From Flavobacteriales bacterium (GTDB lineage: Bacteria > Bacteroidota > Bacteroidia > Flavobacteriales_F > PHOS-HE28), in NCBI GenBank assembly GCA_016721005.1, contig JADKJM010000019.1:186001-250000 (forward strand): a DNA stretch of 64,000 nucleotides, in the 5' to 3' direction. Positions 49,473-57,399 of this stretch are shown in pieces (the first letter of the stretch is position 1; every line of letters starts with the position of its first letter). Made by a program: the position numbers and the translations under genes. The notes beneath the pieces were generated by a model. The model was given only the letters and a program-made list of their open reading frames with translations. It had not been told where the DNA came from and searched no databases.

Positions 49473-50531
49473 TCAATGAATGCTCAGGGACAGGACCACG
49501 CATCGATCCACCAGACCCGGGCAGCCTTTCCACTCCATCGGTCCAACAGCCGTTCGTGCCATATCCAATAACCCCAACGGTATGTCCTCGCCAGTGGAGC
49601 GCCGTCCAAGGACCGCATCGCGGTAGTACTGCTCGCGTACGGGAACTGAAAGACCGTTGACGCGCTCAATGAGGTCGGTAACCATGCGCTCCTGTTCCAC
49701 GGTTGTGGCCATGCCGAACACGACACGGTAGTGCGGGCCATCAGCCAACAAGGCGAAATAGGCGTCCGTTCCCATCGGCGTATCGCGCAACCACTCGGTC
49801 ATGGAGAGGATGGACCGACTTATCCGCATACCGACCTGCTCTCCTAGATCGCGTTGGATCATTTGCAGGACCACATCGATGGCTGTTGAATTAGCCCCAC
49901 ACCGACAAAGCACGAGAAGATCCAATTCGCCACACAACTTGTGCATGCTCATCACCTCTTCCGGCGGGGTCCATGCTTCCTTCGAAGCTCCCACCGCGAC
50001 CTGAAGCAGGAACAGCCGGTGATCATCATCCAGTGGCAGCACCATATGCCGCAGTCCATTGTCGGACCGCCGGGCCATCTCTATCAATCCCAGACCGGCC
50101 CCACCGCGTGCCGATCTCGACGCCTCCTGTAACCGATCAAGGAAGAGGTTCTTCAATTGCGCCGCATCCGAACCGCCGATCCGCCGCATGTTGGTCTCAA
50201 GCGCTTCCACTTCGCTGGTGGCCACCGGGTCCAGGGCCAGGACCTCCTCTCCCTTCCGGCTACTGCGCAACATGAACATGGAACGACCAGCGGTTGAAGC
50301 CAATTCATTGCGCACCGCTGCGCGATGGCGCACGATGTTCTGGTAGGCCTCCACCATCACGAATGAAAGGCGTTGCCGATGCCCCTTGCCCCCAGGGCCT
50401 TCAAGCACCGCATCCTCCGCGAGCGTGATCAGGCCGGGGGTATGCTCATCATGGAACAAGCCGCTGTACAAGAGGTCGAACCGGTCATGACCAAGGAGGG
50501 AGAATAAGGTGTGCGCCTTGGTGAGGGACAT
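49473..50531 (-). CDS. Double SiaB-like (DUF6272) protein
   Basis: 352 residues. The N-terminal half (about 1-180) matches the SiaB/DUF6272 group of GHKL-like proteins in Bacteroidota: LYSGLFHDEHTPGLITLAED, VMVEAYQNIVRHRA and GAGLGLIEMARRSD. The C-terminal half repeats the layout with weaker similarity: MGTDAYFALLADGPHYRVVF, EQYYRDAVLGRRSTGEDIPL, PLGLLDMARTAVGPMEWKGC, and VVLSLSI in place of FLLQVAV. It therefore looks like an internal duplication with a degenerate second copy. SiaB acts as a partner-switching kinase in Pseudomonas; that role here is inference. The start at 50531 is 64 bp from the divergent HD-PPK gene. Confidence 0.72.
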   Translation of the reverse strand: MSLTKAHTLFSLLGHDRFDLLYSGLFHDEHTPGLITLAEDAVLEGPGGKGHRQRLSFVMVEAYQNIVRHRAAVRNELASTAGRSMFMLRSSRKGEEVLALDPVATSEVEALETNMRRIGGSDAAQLKNLFLDRLQEASRSARGGAGLGLIEMARRSDNGLRHMVLPLDDDHRLFLLQVAVGASKEAWTPPEEVMSMHKLCGELDLLVLCRCGANSTAIDVVLQMIQRDLGEQVGMRISRSILSMTEWLRDTPMGTDAYFALLADGPHYRVVFGMATTVEQERMVTDLIERVNGLSVPVREQYYRDAVLGRRSTGEDIPLGLLDMARTAVGPMEWKGCPGLVDRCVVLSLSIH

Positions 50532-50575
50532 GCGGACCGAGGACCCAAATATAGCCGAGTGCCGCAGTGTATCAG

Positions 50576-50583
50576 AGCTACCT
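50576..50583 (+). promoter_or_regulatory. -7-like box upstream of HD-PPK1
   Basis: TACCTTGG at 50576-50583, 12 nt before the ATG at 50596, has the same form as the box before the 26703 gene (TACCTTGG) and resembles TAnnTTTG. Confidence 0.35.
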
Positions 50584-50595
50584 TGGCCGCGACCC

Positions 50596-53277
50596 ATGCG
50601 GCGTTCCGAGCAGGAGATCCTGGAGAAGGCACATCTATATGTGCGTCGTTGGTTCGCCCAGCGCATGCCGGTACACATGCGCTTCCATGATCTCGATCAC
50701 ACCCTTAGCGTCACGCGCACTGCGGTGGCCATCGGCCGCGCCATGCGCTTGGGTTCGGAGGATCTCTTCGTCCTGGAGCTGGCCGCGTTGTTCCATGACA
50801 CCGGTTATGCATTGGCGTACGCCGGCCACGAGAGCCGAAGCGCCGGGATCGCGCGGGACTACTTCAGCACACAGGGCCTATCCGGTCGGCGTATCGATCG
50901 CGTGGTCGGTTTGATCATGGCAACCCGGCTGGAACACCGCGTGCGCGGCACATTACAGAAGGTGATCCAGGATGCTGATTCCGCCAAGGCGGGCCAAGCT
51001 GATTTCGAACAGCGCAGCGAAGGCTTGCGGCAAGAATTGGAGCAGGTGAACGGCGAACGGATCGGCAAACGACCGTGGCTTCGGGTGAACATCGCCTACC
51101 TGGAGAAGCACGCTTTTCACACCGCTTTTGCCAAAGCCAGATATGGTCCACAGAAACGGATCAACCTGAAGCGGCTCCATGAACGCTTGGCGACAAAGGA
51201 GAAGCCCAAGCAACTCGACCCCGGCACCAGCTATCCATATTTCGACCGCGACCTGAGTTGGCTTTCATTCAATGAACGTGTGTTGCAGGAAGCTCGCGAC
51301 CCGAAGAATCCGTTGTTGGAACGGGTGAAATTCCTCGCCATCTACTCCAGCAATCTCGACGAGTTCTATCGTGTTCGCGTAGCATCCCTCCATGCACTTG
51401 GGCGATTGAAGCGGACGGATCGGGCCGCGCTGGACATTCCGCCGGACAAACTCATCGATCGGATCAATCACGAAGCATTGGCCCAACAGCAGGCCTTCGG
51501 CGCGCTGTGGCGCGAAACCCTGCTTCCTGCCTTGGCACGGAACGGGATCCGGATCCTTCGCGAGGACGAACTCAACAAGGATCAGGAACACTACCTGCGC
51601 GGCTATCACGCCAAGCATATCGCTCCGCACTTGAATACGGCCGGCGTCCGACCGGGCAACGCACCGTTCATTGAGGACCGCAAGCTCTATTTCGTCTGTC
51701 GTTTGCAGGCGTCGGCAAAGAACAAGGTCAAGGAGCGTTTGGTCCTGGTGAATATCCCCAGCGCCGAAGTAGGTCGGTTCATTCACCTTCCCGCGTCCAA
51801 GGGCCGGGTGGATCTGGTCTTCCTGGATGACGTTATAAGGCTATGCCTGAATGATCTCTTCAAGGGCCACGTGGTGTTGGAATGCCACGCGATCAAGCTG
51901 TCCAGGGATGCAGAGCTCTATTTGGATGAAGAGTTCGTCGGTAACGTGAAGGAAAAGGTGCGGAAAAGCTTGCGGAAGCGGCGGACGGGTAGCCCGGCCC
52001 GATTTCTCCATGATGCCGCCATGCCCAAGAAGACCCTTCGTGCTTTGCGCTCCCTTTTGGGGATCGAAAAACAGGACATCGTCACCGGCGGTCGATATCA
52101 TCACTTCAGTGATCTGCTGACGTTGCCGGTGAAGGCTCACGCCAATTTGCGCGATCATCCTTGGCCCGCGCTCAAGCCATCCGGATCGATGACCGGCAAA
52201 GGGCTCTTCCAGGTCCTTGGTCAACGCGATGTCCTACTCCACCCGCCATACCAGGATTTCGCTTTGTTCACCGATTGGCTTGATACCGCGTGCCGTGATC
52301 CGGAAGTGGAGAGGATCTCCATCACGCTTTACCGCGTGACGGAACAGAGCGTGGTGTGCAACGCGCTGTTGGAAGCACTGCGGTCGGGCAAACAGGTCAC
52401 CGTCTTCGTTGAGGTGCAAGCGCGCTTCGATGAGGACATCAACCTCCGCTGGGGAGACCAACTGGAGAAGGCGGGAGCTCGTGTGCTGTACAGTTATGAG
52501 GGATTGAAGGTCCATTGCAAGCTCTGCTTGATCGAGCGTCGTGAAAGGGGCCGGATCATACGATATGCCTTTCTCGGTACCGGGAATTTCAACGAGCGTA
52601 CTGCGAGGACCTATGCCGATCATGCCTTGCTGACCAGGAATGTGGTGCTCACCAAGGAGGTCAACGAGGTCTTCACCCATCTCGCGGATCGCCGCCACCG
52701 ACCAGACCTCGTCCATCTGCTCATGGCACCCACGGAACTGCGGAGCCGACTGGAACAATTGATCGACAAGGAGATAGAGAACGCGTCCTTGGGGTATGAA
52801 GCAGGAATACTGCTCAAGGTGAACAGCCTCGAGGACCGCGCGCTGATCAACAAATTGTATGACGCGGCCCGGGTAGGTGTTCGTGTGCGGTTGATCGTCC
52901 GTGGGATCTGTTGCTTGATCCCCGGCATACCCGGGGTCAGCCATGGGATCGAGGCTATCAGTATCGTGGACCGATACCTTGAACATGCACGTGCCTATGT
53001 CTTCCACGACCGTGGCAACGCAAGGGTCTACCTGTCATCCGCAGACTGGATGGGGCGCAATCTGGACCGTCGTGTCGAGGTTGCTTTCCCTCTCCTTGAT
53101 CCCGCTGCGAGAAAGGAGTTGCTCGAACTGCTTGAGTTGCAATGGTCGGATAACGTAAAGGCCCGCATCATTGATCAGGAACAATCCAACCTCCGGCGTC
53201 GTGTGGTCCGTGGAACTCCGCGCGTTCGAGCACAACACGCCATCTACCTGCACCTTCGAAGAAAGGATCGGAAGTAG
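50596..53277 (+). CDS. ppk1: HD phosphohydrolase fused to polyphosphate kinase 1
   Basis: 893 residues in one uninterrupted frame. Residues 1 to about 200 are an HD domain with the metal ligands His35 (FHDLDH), His67-Asp68 (LFHDTGYA) and Asp126 (VIQDADS). From about 215 a complete PPK1 follows: YFDRDLSWLSFNERVLQEAR, IYSSNLDEFYRVRVASL, GLKVHCKLCLIERR (autophosphorylated His), LGTGNFNERTARTYADH and SSADWMGRNLDRRVEV. PPK1 makes polyphosphate from ATP reversibly; the HD part may hydrolyse a nucleotide or phosphate ester. The ATG at 50596 follows a TACCTTGG box. Divergent from the SiaB-like gene by 64 bp. Total length exceeds ordinary PPK1 (about 690). Confidence 0.9.
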   Translation: MRRSEQEILEKAHLYVRRWFAQRMPVHMRFHDLDHTLSVTRTAVAIGRAMRLGSEDLFVLELAALFHDTGYALAYAGHESRSAGIARDYFSTQGLSGRRIDRVVGLIMATRLEHRVRGTLQKVIQDADSAKAGQADFEQRSEGLRQELEQVNGERIGKRPWLRVNIAYLEKHAFHTAFAKARYGPQKRINLKRLHERLATKEKPKQLDPGTSYPYFDRDLSWLSFNERVLQEARDPKNPLLERVKFLAIYSSNLDEFYRVRVASLHALGRLKRTDRAALDIPPDKLIDRINHEALAQQQAFGALWRETLLPALARNGIRILREDELNKDQEHYLRGYHAKHIAPHLNTAGVRPGNAPFIEDRKLYFVCRLQASAKNKVKERLVLVNIPSAEVGRFIHLPASKGRVDLVFLDDVIRLCLNDLFKGHVVLECHAIKLSRDAELYLDEEFVGNVKEKVRKSLRKRRTGSPARFLHDAAMPKKTLRALRSLLGIEKQDIVTGGRYHHFSDLLTLPVKAHANLRDHPWPALKPSGSMTGKGLFQVLGQRDVLLHPPYQDFALFTDWLDTACRDPEVERISITLYRVTEQSVVCNALLEALRSGKQVTVFVEVQARFDEDINLRWGDQLEKAGARVLYSYEGLKVHCKLCLIERRERGRIIRYAFLGTGNFNERTARTYADHALLTRNVVLTKEVNEVFTHLADRRHRPDLVHLLMAPTELRSRLEQLIDKEIENASLGYEAGILLKVNSLEDRALINKLYDAARVGVRVRLIVRGICCLIPGIPGVSHGIEAISIVDRYLEHARAYVFHDRGNARVYLSSADWMGRNLDRRVEVAFPLLDPAARKELLELLELQWSDNVKARIIDQEQSNLRRRVVRGTPRVRAQHAIYLHLRRKDRK

Positions 53278-53632
53278 GTCGTACCCGGAATAGCGTGGTC
53301 AGTGGTGAAAGGGGGGAAAGGATCGTGCCCTACCTACCTATCGGTGTTTCGTTCCCTTGCAGGTTCCGAGTTCCCCGAAGATCGACCCCCTCCCGCCCCT
53401 TCATGATGCACTGGCGAACAGGATATCCTCTCGCACGCCGGCCAAATGTGTGCATATCCGGCAACCCCCAACGCTGGATCCACGGGCGGTTTATCAACAA
53501 CCCGCACACCAAACCCCGAAGTCTTGCACCCCTACGGCGTCGTGGAGATCACTGTGGTCGGATCCACACGGCCTTTGGCGAGCCTGTGATCTGAGCGCCC
53601 GTTCTGCGGGACGCTTCACCCAAGACGAACAA
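53278..53632. other. Gene-free stretch
   Basis: Between ppk1 and the tRNA terminator I see no coding frame with family-like sequence and no repeat of the kinds found elsewhere in the window. Confidence 0.5.
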
Positions 53633-53634
53633 GA

Positions 53635-53662
53635 AAGGGCTGCCTCTTGCGAGACAACCCTT
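53635..53662 (-). terminator. Terminator after tRNA-Ala
   Basis: On the minus strand AAGGGTTGTCTC pairs with GAGGCAGCCCTT (10 of 12 pairs, loop GCAA), followed by TCTTGTTCGTCTT. It begins 3 nt past the tRNA 3' end. Confidence 0.6.
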
Positions 53663-53664
53663 CT

Positions 53665-53740
<76 letters not shown>

Positions 53741-53820
53741 TCAATTCAACCGTTCCGTGAACGGGCGCCAAATGTAAGGATCATTGACATCCGCACCATG
53801 GCTCAGGAACGGGGACTTCA

Positions 53821-55659
53821 CTACACATGGATCGGTACCCGTTCCACGAAGTACATCTCCAATTCGCCCTTCCCCTTGGTGGTCACCTTGCCCCGCGGGG
53901 TGAACTGCAGCCCGTCCGTTTCCTTCACCATCAGATAGGTGCTGGCGCTGATGTTCAAGCGACCCACCTCCCCGGAGCTTTCCATGCGTGCGGCTATGTT
54001 GACGGTATCTCCCCAGACATCGTATTGGAACTTGCTGTCCCCCACGATGCCCGCCACCACCGGTCCTGAATGGACCCCTGCCCGCATGGCAAAAGTCGGC
54101 TTGCCGAGTTTGGTTCGTAGCGCGTTGTGCCGGACCAACCAATCGAGCATATCCAGCGCTGCGAAGACCGTATCCCTCGCGCTTTGTGGGCGCCACTCCG
54201 GAAGACCCCCGGCACACATATAGGCATCTCCGATGGTCTTGATCTTCTCCGCACCATACCGCAGCGAAATGGCATCGAACGCCTTGAAGCAGGCATCAAG
54301 ACTCTCCACCAGTTCCTGAGCGGACATTTGTTCGGTGAGGCTTGCGAAGCCTTGGAAATCGGTGAACAGGATCGAGACCTCATCCACATCCCGTGCTTGC
54401 GCCTTGCCGTGTTCCTTCAATTCATCCGCAACTCGTCTAGGCAATATGCTCAATAGCAGTTTGTCGCTGCGCTCACGCTCCTTGGAGATCACATTGCGAG
54501 CACGCCGTGTGTGACGCAGTCGGCTCCAGAGACCTGCCGCAAGAATGAGAACGAGGATCGAACCGAGGAGGAACACCCTTTTCTGATCCCGTTCGCCCCG
54601 GATGCCTTGCTGGAAGGCCAGGTCCGCGGTGCGGCGCTGTTCAGCACTTGCTAGGCTATCGGCCAACTGCCGCTGTTCGAAATTGTGCGTGAGCTCGATG
54701 CGCGTGAGCTCCTTCGCACGATCCTGCCCGAACATGGAATCGCGGGCCGCTATGAAACGCTCGTACATCCGCAGGGCCTCGCCGGCATTCCCTGACTCCT
54801 TGTAGGCCTTGAAGAGGCATTCGCAACCACGCTGCACCATCGGCAACAGCTTCAGGCGTTCGGCCGCATCCAACCCGATCCGGCACAATCGGATCGCTTC
54901 TTGGGACTTGCCGGATCCGAGGTAGGTGCTTCCGAGACGGATGTTCATGCTTCCCTGCAAGTACTCGTTATGCGAACGGGGGATCATGGAAAGCCCTCGT
55001 CGTAGATAGATCCGGGCGCTATCGGTGGCGCCGGACTTATCGAAACAAGAGCCCATGTTCGCGTAGGTGACCGCGACCCAGGCACTATCCCCTTGAGCGA
55101 GCCTGAACGCGAGTGCCCTGCGCAGGAAGTGGAGCGCACTATCCGGCATGTTGCGGTCCTCGTACAGGGATCCGAAATTGTTCAAGAGCAACGCGCGTTG
55201 CTCGGGGTTCCCTTGTGCCTCCCGAATGGCCAGGCTTTGTGCGTAGAACGAGGCTGCCTTGGTGTAGTTCCGATCGTAATGATGGATCGAACCGATGTTG
55301 TTGTTCACTTCGGCAATGCCATCCAGATCACCAATGCTCGTATACGATCGCAGGGCTTGGTAGAAATCCGAAAGCGCAGCGTTGTAGTCCCCCATTCGTT
55401 GGTTGATCACGCCACGTTTCACAGCCACCAAGGCGATCCTCGCCGTATCCTGTTCCGCCTTCGCGACCTCCATCGCCCTCTCCAGGATGCGCAAGGCCCG
55501 GGGATAATCGCCCGCCTCCTCCGCCTCGCGGCAACTGTCCACGCAGATCATGATCCGCGCCGCGTCCACTTGCAAATGACCATTGTCCTGGGCTTGACCT
55601 ATCGGTCCTGACAGGCCAAGGATCACAGCGAAGCACCAGTGGGTCGAACAGCGGGACAT
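53821..55659 (-). CDS. TPR-sensor adenylate cyclase (class III)
   Basis: 612 residues: signal-like N-terminus, six or so TPR units (GDYNAALSDFYQALRSYTSI, NYTKAASFYAQSLAIREAQG, DSALHFLRRALAFRLAQGDS), a membrane helix VFLLGSILVLILAAGLW (about 370), and a C-terminal class III cyclase domain with metal Asp in SILFTDFQGFASLTEQM, the substrate-type Lys in EKIKTIGDAYMCAGG and Asp in YDVWGDTVNIAARMES. The Lys/Asp pair points to ATP rather than GTP. Topology suggests a periplasmic TPR sensor with a cytoplasmic cyclase. This layout is common in Bacteroidota; the cAMP effector is not in the window. Confidence 0.9.
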   Translation of the reverse strand: MSRCSTHWCFAVILGLSGPIGQAQDNGHLQVDAARIMICVDSCREAEEAGDYPRALRILERAMEVAKAEQDTARIALVAVKRGVINQRMGDYNAALSDFYQALRSYTSIGDLDGIAEVNNNIGSIHHYDRNYTKAASFYAQSLAIREAQGNPEQRALLLNNFGSLYEDRNMPDSALHFLRRALAFRLAQGDSAWVAVTYANMGSCFDKSGATDSARIYLRRGLSMIPRSHNEYLQGSMNIRLGSTYLGSGKSQEAIRLCRIGLDAAERLKLLPMVQRGCECLFKAYKESGNAGEALRMYERFIAARDSMFGQDRAKELTRIELTHNFEQRQLADSLASAEQRRTADLAFQQGIRGERDQKRVFLLGSILVLILAAGLWSRLRHTRRARNVISKERERSDKLLLSILPRRVADELKEHGKAQARDVDEVSILFTDFQGFASLTEQMSAQELVESLDACFKAFDAISLRYGAEKIKTIGDAYMCAGGLPEWRPQSARDTVFAALDMLDWLVRHNALRTKLGKPTFAMRAGVHSGPVVAGIVGDSKFQYDVWGDTVNIAARMESSGEVGRLNISASTYLMVKETDGLQFTPRGKVTTKGKGELEMYFVERVPIHV

Positions 55660-55746
55660 TCAGGGAAAGATAACCGGCGGAGCGTGAACCACCGGGTTTG
55701 AAGATCAGGGACTTTCTCTTAGTTTTCGGGGACAAAGTATCCGAGC

Positions 55747-56373
55747 ATGAAGAACTGGAGCAGTGCAATTTCCGTGATCGTGATCTTTCTGATCGCGGGG
55801 TGTGGGTATGACCCGAGCGAACACGGCACCGCTGGTGAGCCGGGTTTCCGGGAAGCATTTTTCGATTCCGATCTTCTTGAAGACCTGATGGATGACAAGA
55901 AGTGTGTGGTGATACGCTTCTATTCGATCCGGCGCTCTGCGGATGATGTGAGCGGTTCGGCGATGGCGATGTCCGCGGATCTCAGCGGCGAGGATCGCTA
56001 TAGCTGGTGGTTCGGTCCGTGGTACAAGGCGTACGAGGAGCTTCGCGGGGACGGCGCCGATATCCGGAATTTGAAGGTCGGTGATGCGGAGGAGGCCACA
56101 CGCTTCATGCGCGATGCGGGCTATACGCCCATCGCCGCGAATTTCAAGAAGGAGGAGATCCGAACGGTCTTGGCACTGAAGTCATGCAACGGCGTGCAAC
56201 TGTTGCCGGAACTCACTCCTGATGGGCGGCTATGGACCATGCGAATGATACCCGTGGAGATCAAGGATGGGGCCGCGACCCGTGTAGGTGACCGTGAAGA
56301 TGAACTGGTGGCCACCGAACCCTGCCCGACCTTCTGTGGTGGGAGGCCGGAGTACTACGTGAACATGCGATAG
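55747..56373 (+). CDS. Lipoprotein, hypothetical
   Basis: 208 residues. The signal peptide ends in the lipobox IFLIAGCGYD. The mature part is acidic with several aromatic residues (DRYSWWFGPWYKAYEELRGD) and a Cys-containing C-terminus (TEPCPTFCGGRPEYYVNMR). I recognise no domain. Divergent from the cyclase gene with 87 bp between the starts, so control regions may be shared. Confidence 0.75.
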   Translation: MKNWSSAISVIVIFLIAGCGYDPSEHGTAGEPGFREAFFDSDLLEDLMDDKKCVVIRFYSIRRSADDVSGSAMAMSADLSGEDRYSWWFGPWYKAYEELRGDGADIRNLKVGDAEEATRFMRDAGYTPIAANFKKEEIRTVLALKSCNGVQLLPELTPDGRLWTMRMIPVEIKDGAATRVGDREDELVATEPCPTFCGGRPEYYVNMR

Positions 56374-56398
56374 GGGTCGCGGTTGGAAGGTCCCCGTA

Positions 56399-57262
56399 TC
56401 AGGTGCCGTCGAGACGCAATCGATAGGCAAGTATGATCCTGATGTACGGCCCGTCTTCGATAGCGTGATCGGCATAGTTCCTCGTGCGTGTTGACGTGTT
56501 CGCATACAGCGGATCCTCCGGCCCACCCAACACCCGCCGGATGAAACACCAGCCTCCCTCCGCGCGCAGGACCAACTTGGGCAGGATATACAGATCACCA
56601 TACAGACCCAACGGGTTCTCGTTGATGCGACGATAATCACCACCCCGCACACCGAAGCTGGTGGTGTACGCCCTGAAGCTCGCACCAGCGCACAAGCGAT
56701 CATTGATCCGATGCTCATAGGTCAGTGAGCCTGGAAGAACACCGTACAGCCGCACCTTGGTTCCCATTCGCCAATCGATACCCGCGAGGGGCATGACGAA
56801 GACACCGAACGCATCATGGTTCACATAAACACCAGCGCGAAGGATCAACGAGGGCCGAACCCTACGGATCGCGAGCAACGCACCACCCGGTTGAATATCC
56901 CCATGGCGCTGTTCTCCCAACCAATGGTACCTAAGAATGCCCACCGCAGCCGCTTTCCAATTCTTCCCGAACGCCGTGACATATGTAACAGCACTGCCGA
57001 CGCCAGCCATGTTCTCGGAAACGTCCCCTTCCTGTTGTGGCGAATACCTATCACCGGAGGTCACTGTATTCCATTGCACGAAATACGGATCGAGCACCAA
57101 CAAACGGCCAACCGTATCCGATCGAAGCGGAAGTGTTGCGGCGACCTCCGTGCGCCGCAGACCGACACTTTCCAAATGATTGACGCCGAACAGATCGACC
57201 AATGGCTGGGCATTCGAAGGCAACGCACCGAAACCGAGGGTCAACAAAAGGATCCGCTGCAT
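56399..57262 (-). CDS. DUF6268-like outer-membrane beta-barrel protein
   Basis: 287 residues. It has a short signal peptide (MQRILLLTLGFGALPSNAQP) and a series of alternating amphipathic strands typical of a small outer-membrane barrel (PSLILRAGVYVNHDAFGVFV, WRMGTKVRLYGVLPGSLTYE, KLVLRAEGGWCFIRRVLGG), closing with YIRIILAYRLRLDGT. The pattern fits the DUF6268 group; PorP/SprF-like proteins are a less likely alternative. Start chosen at 57262 because the signal peptide begins there. Divergent from the TonB receptor. Confidence 0.7.
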   Translation of the reverse strand: MQRILLLTLGFGALPSNAQPLVDLFGVNHLESVGLRRTEVAATLPLRSDTVGRLLVLDPYFVQWNTVTSGDRYSPQQEGDVSENMAGVGSAVTYVTAFGKNWKAAAVGILRYHWLGEQRHGDIQPGGALLAIRRVRPSLILRAGVYVNHDAFGVFVMPLAGIDWRMGTKVRLYGVLPGSLTYEHRINDRLCAGASFRAYTTSFGVRGGDYRRINENPLGLYGDLYILPKLVLRAEGGWCFIRRVLGGPEDPLYANTSTRTRNYADHAIEDGPYIRIILAYRLRLDGT

Positions 57263-57399
57263 TCGACCAAAGGAACAGCACAGCAACCTATTGCGTAGCT
57301 CATCCCCGGATCGCCTGTCCAAGGCTTGTGAACACAGCCACCGTGGAACCTTCTCGGCGGCCCATCCAAGTCCGGATCCGTGACCGGTATGTTCGCGTC

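Noticed and set aside
53278..53632. Possible small RNA or gene in the ppk1-tRNA gap
   Set aside because: No promoter-terminator pairing for a small RNA and no credible coding frame could be supported from the sequence alone.
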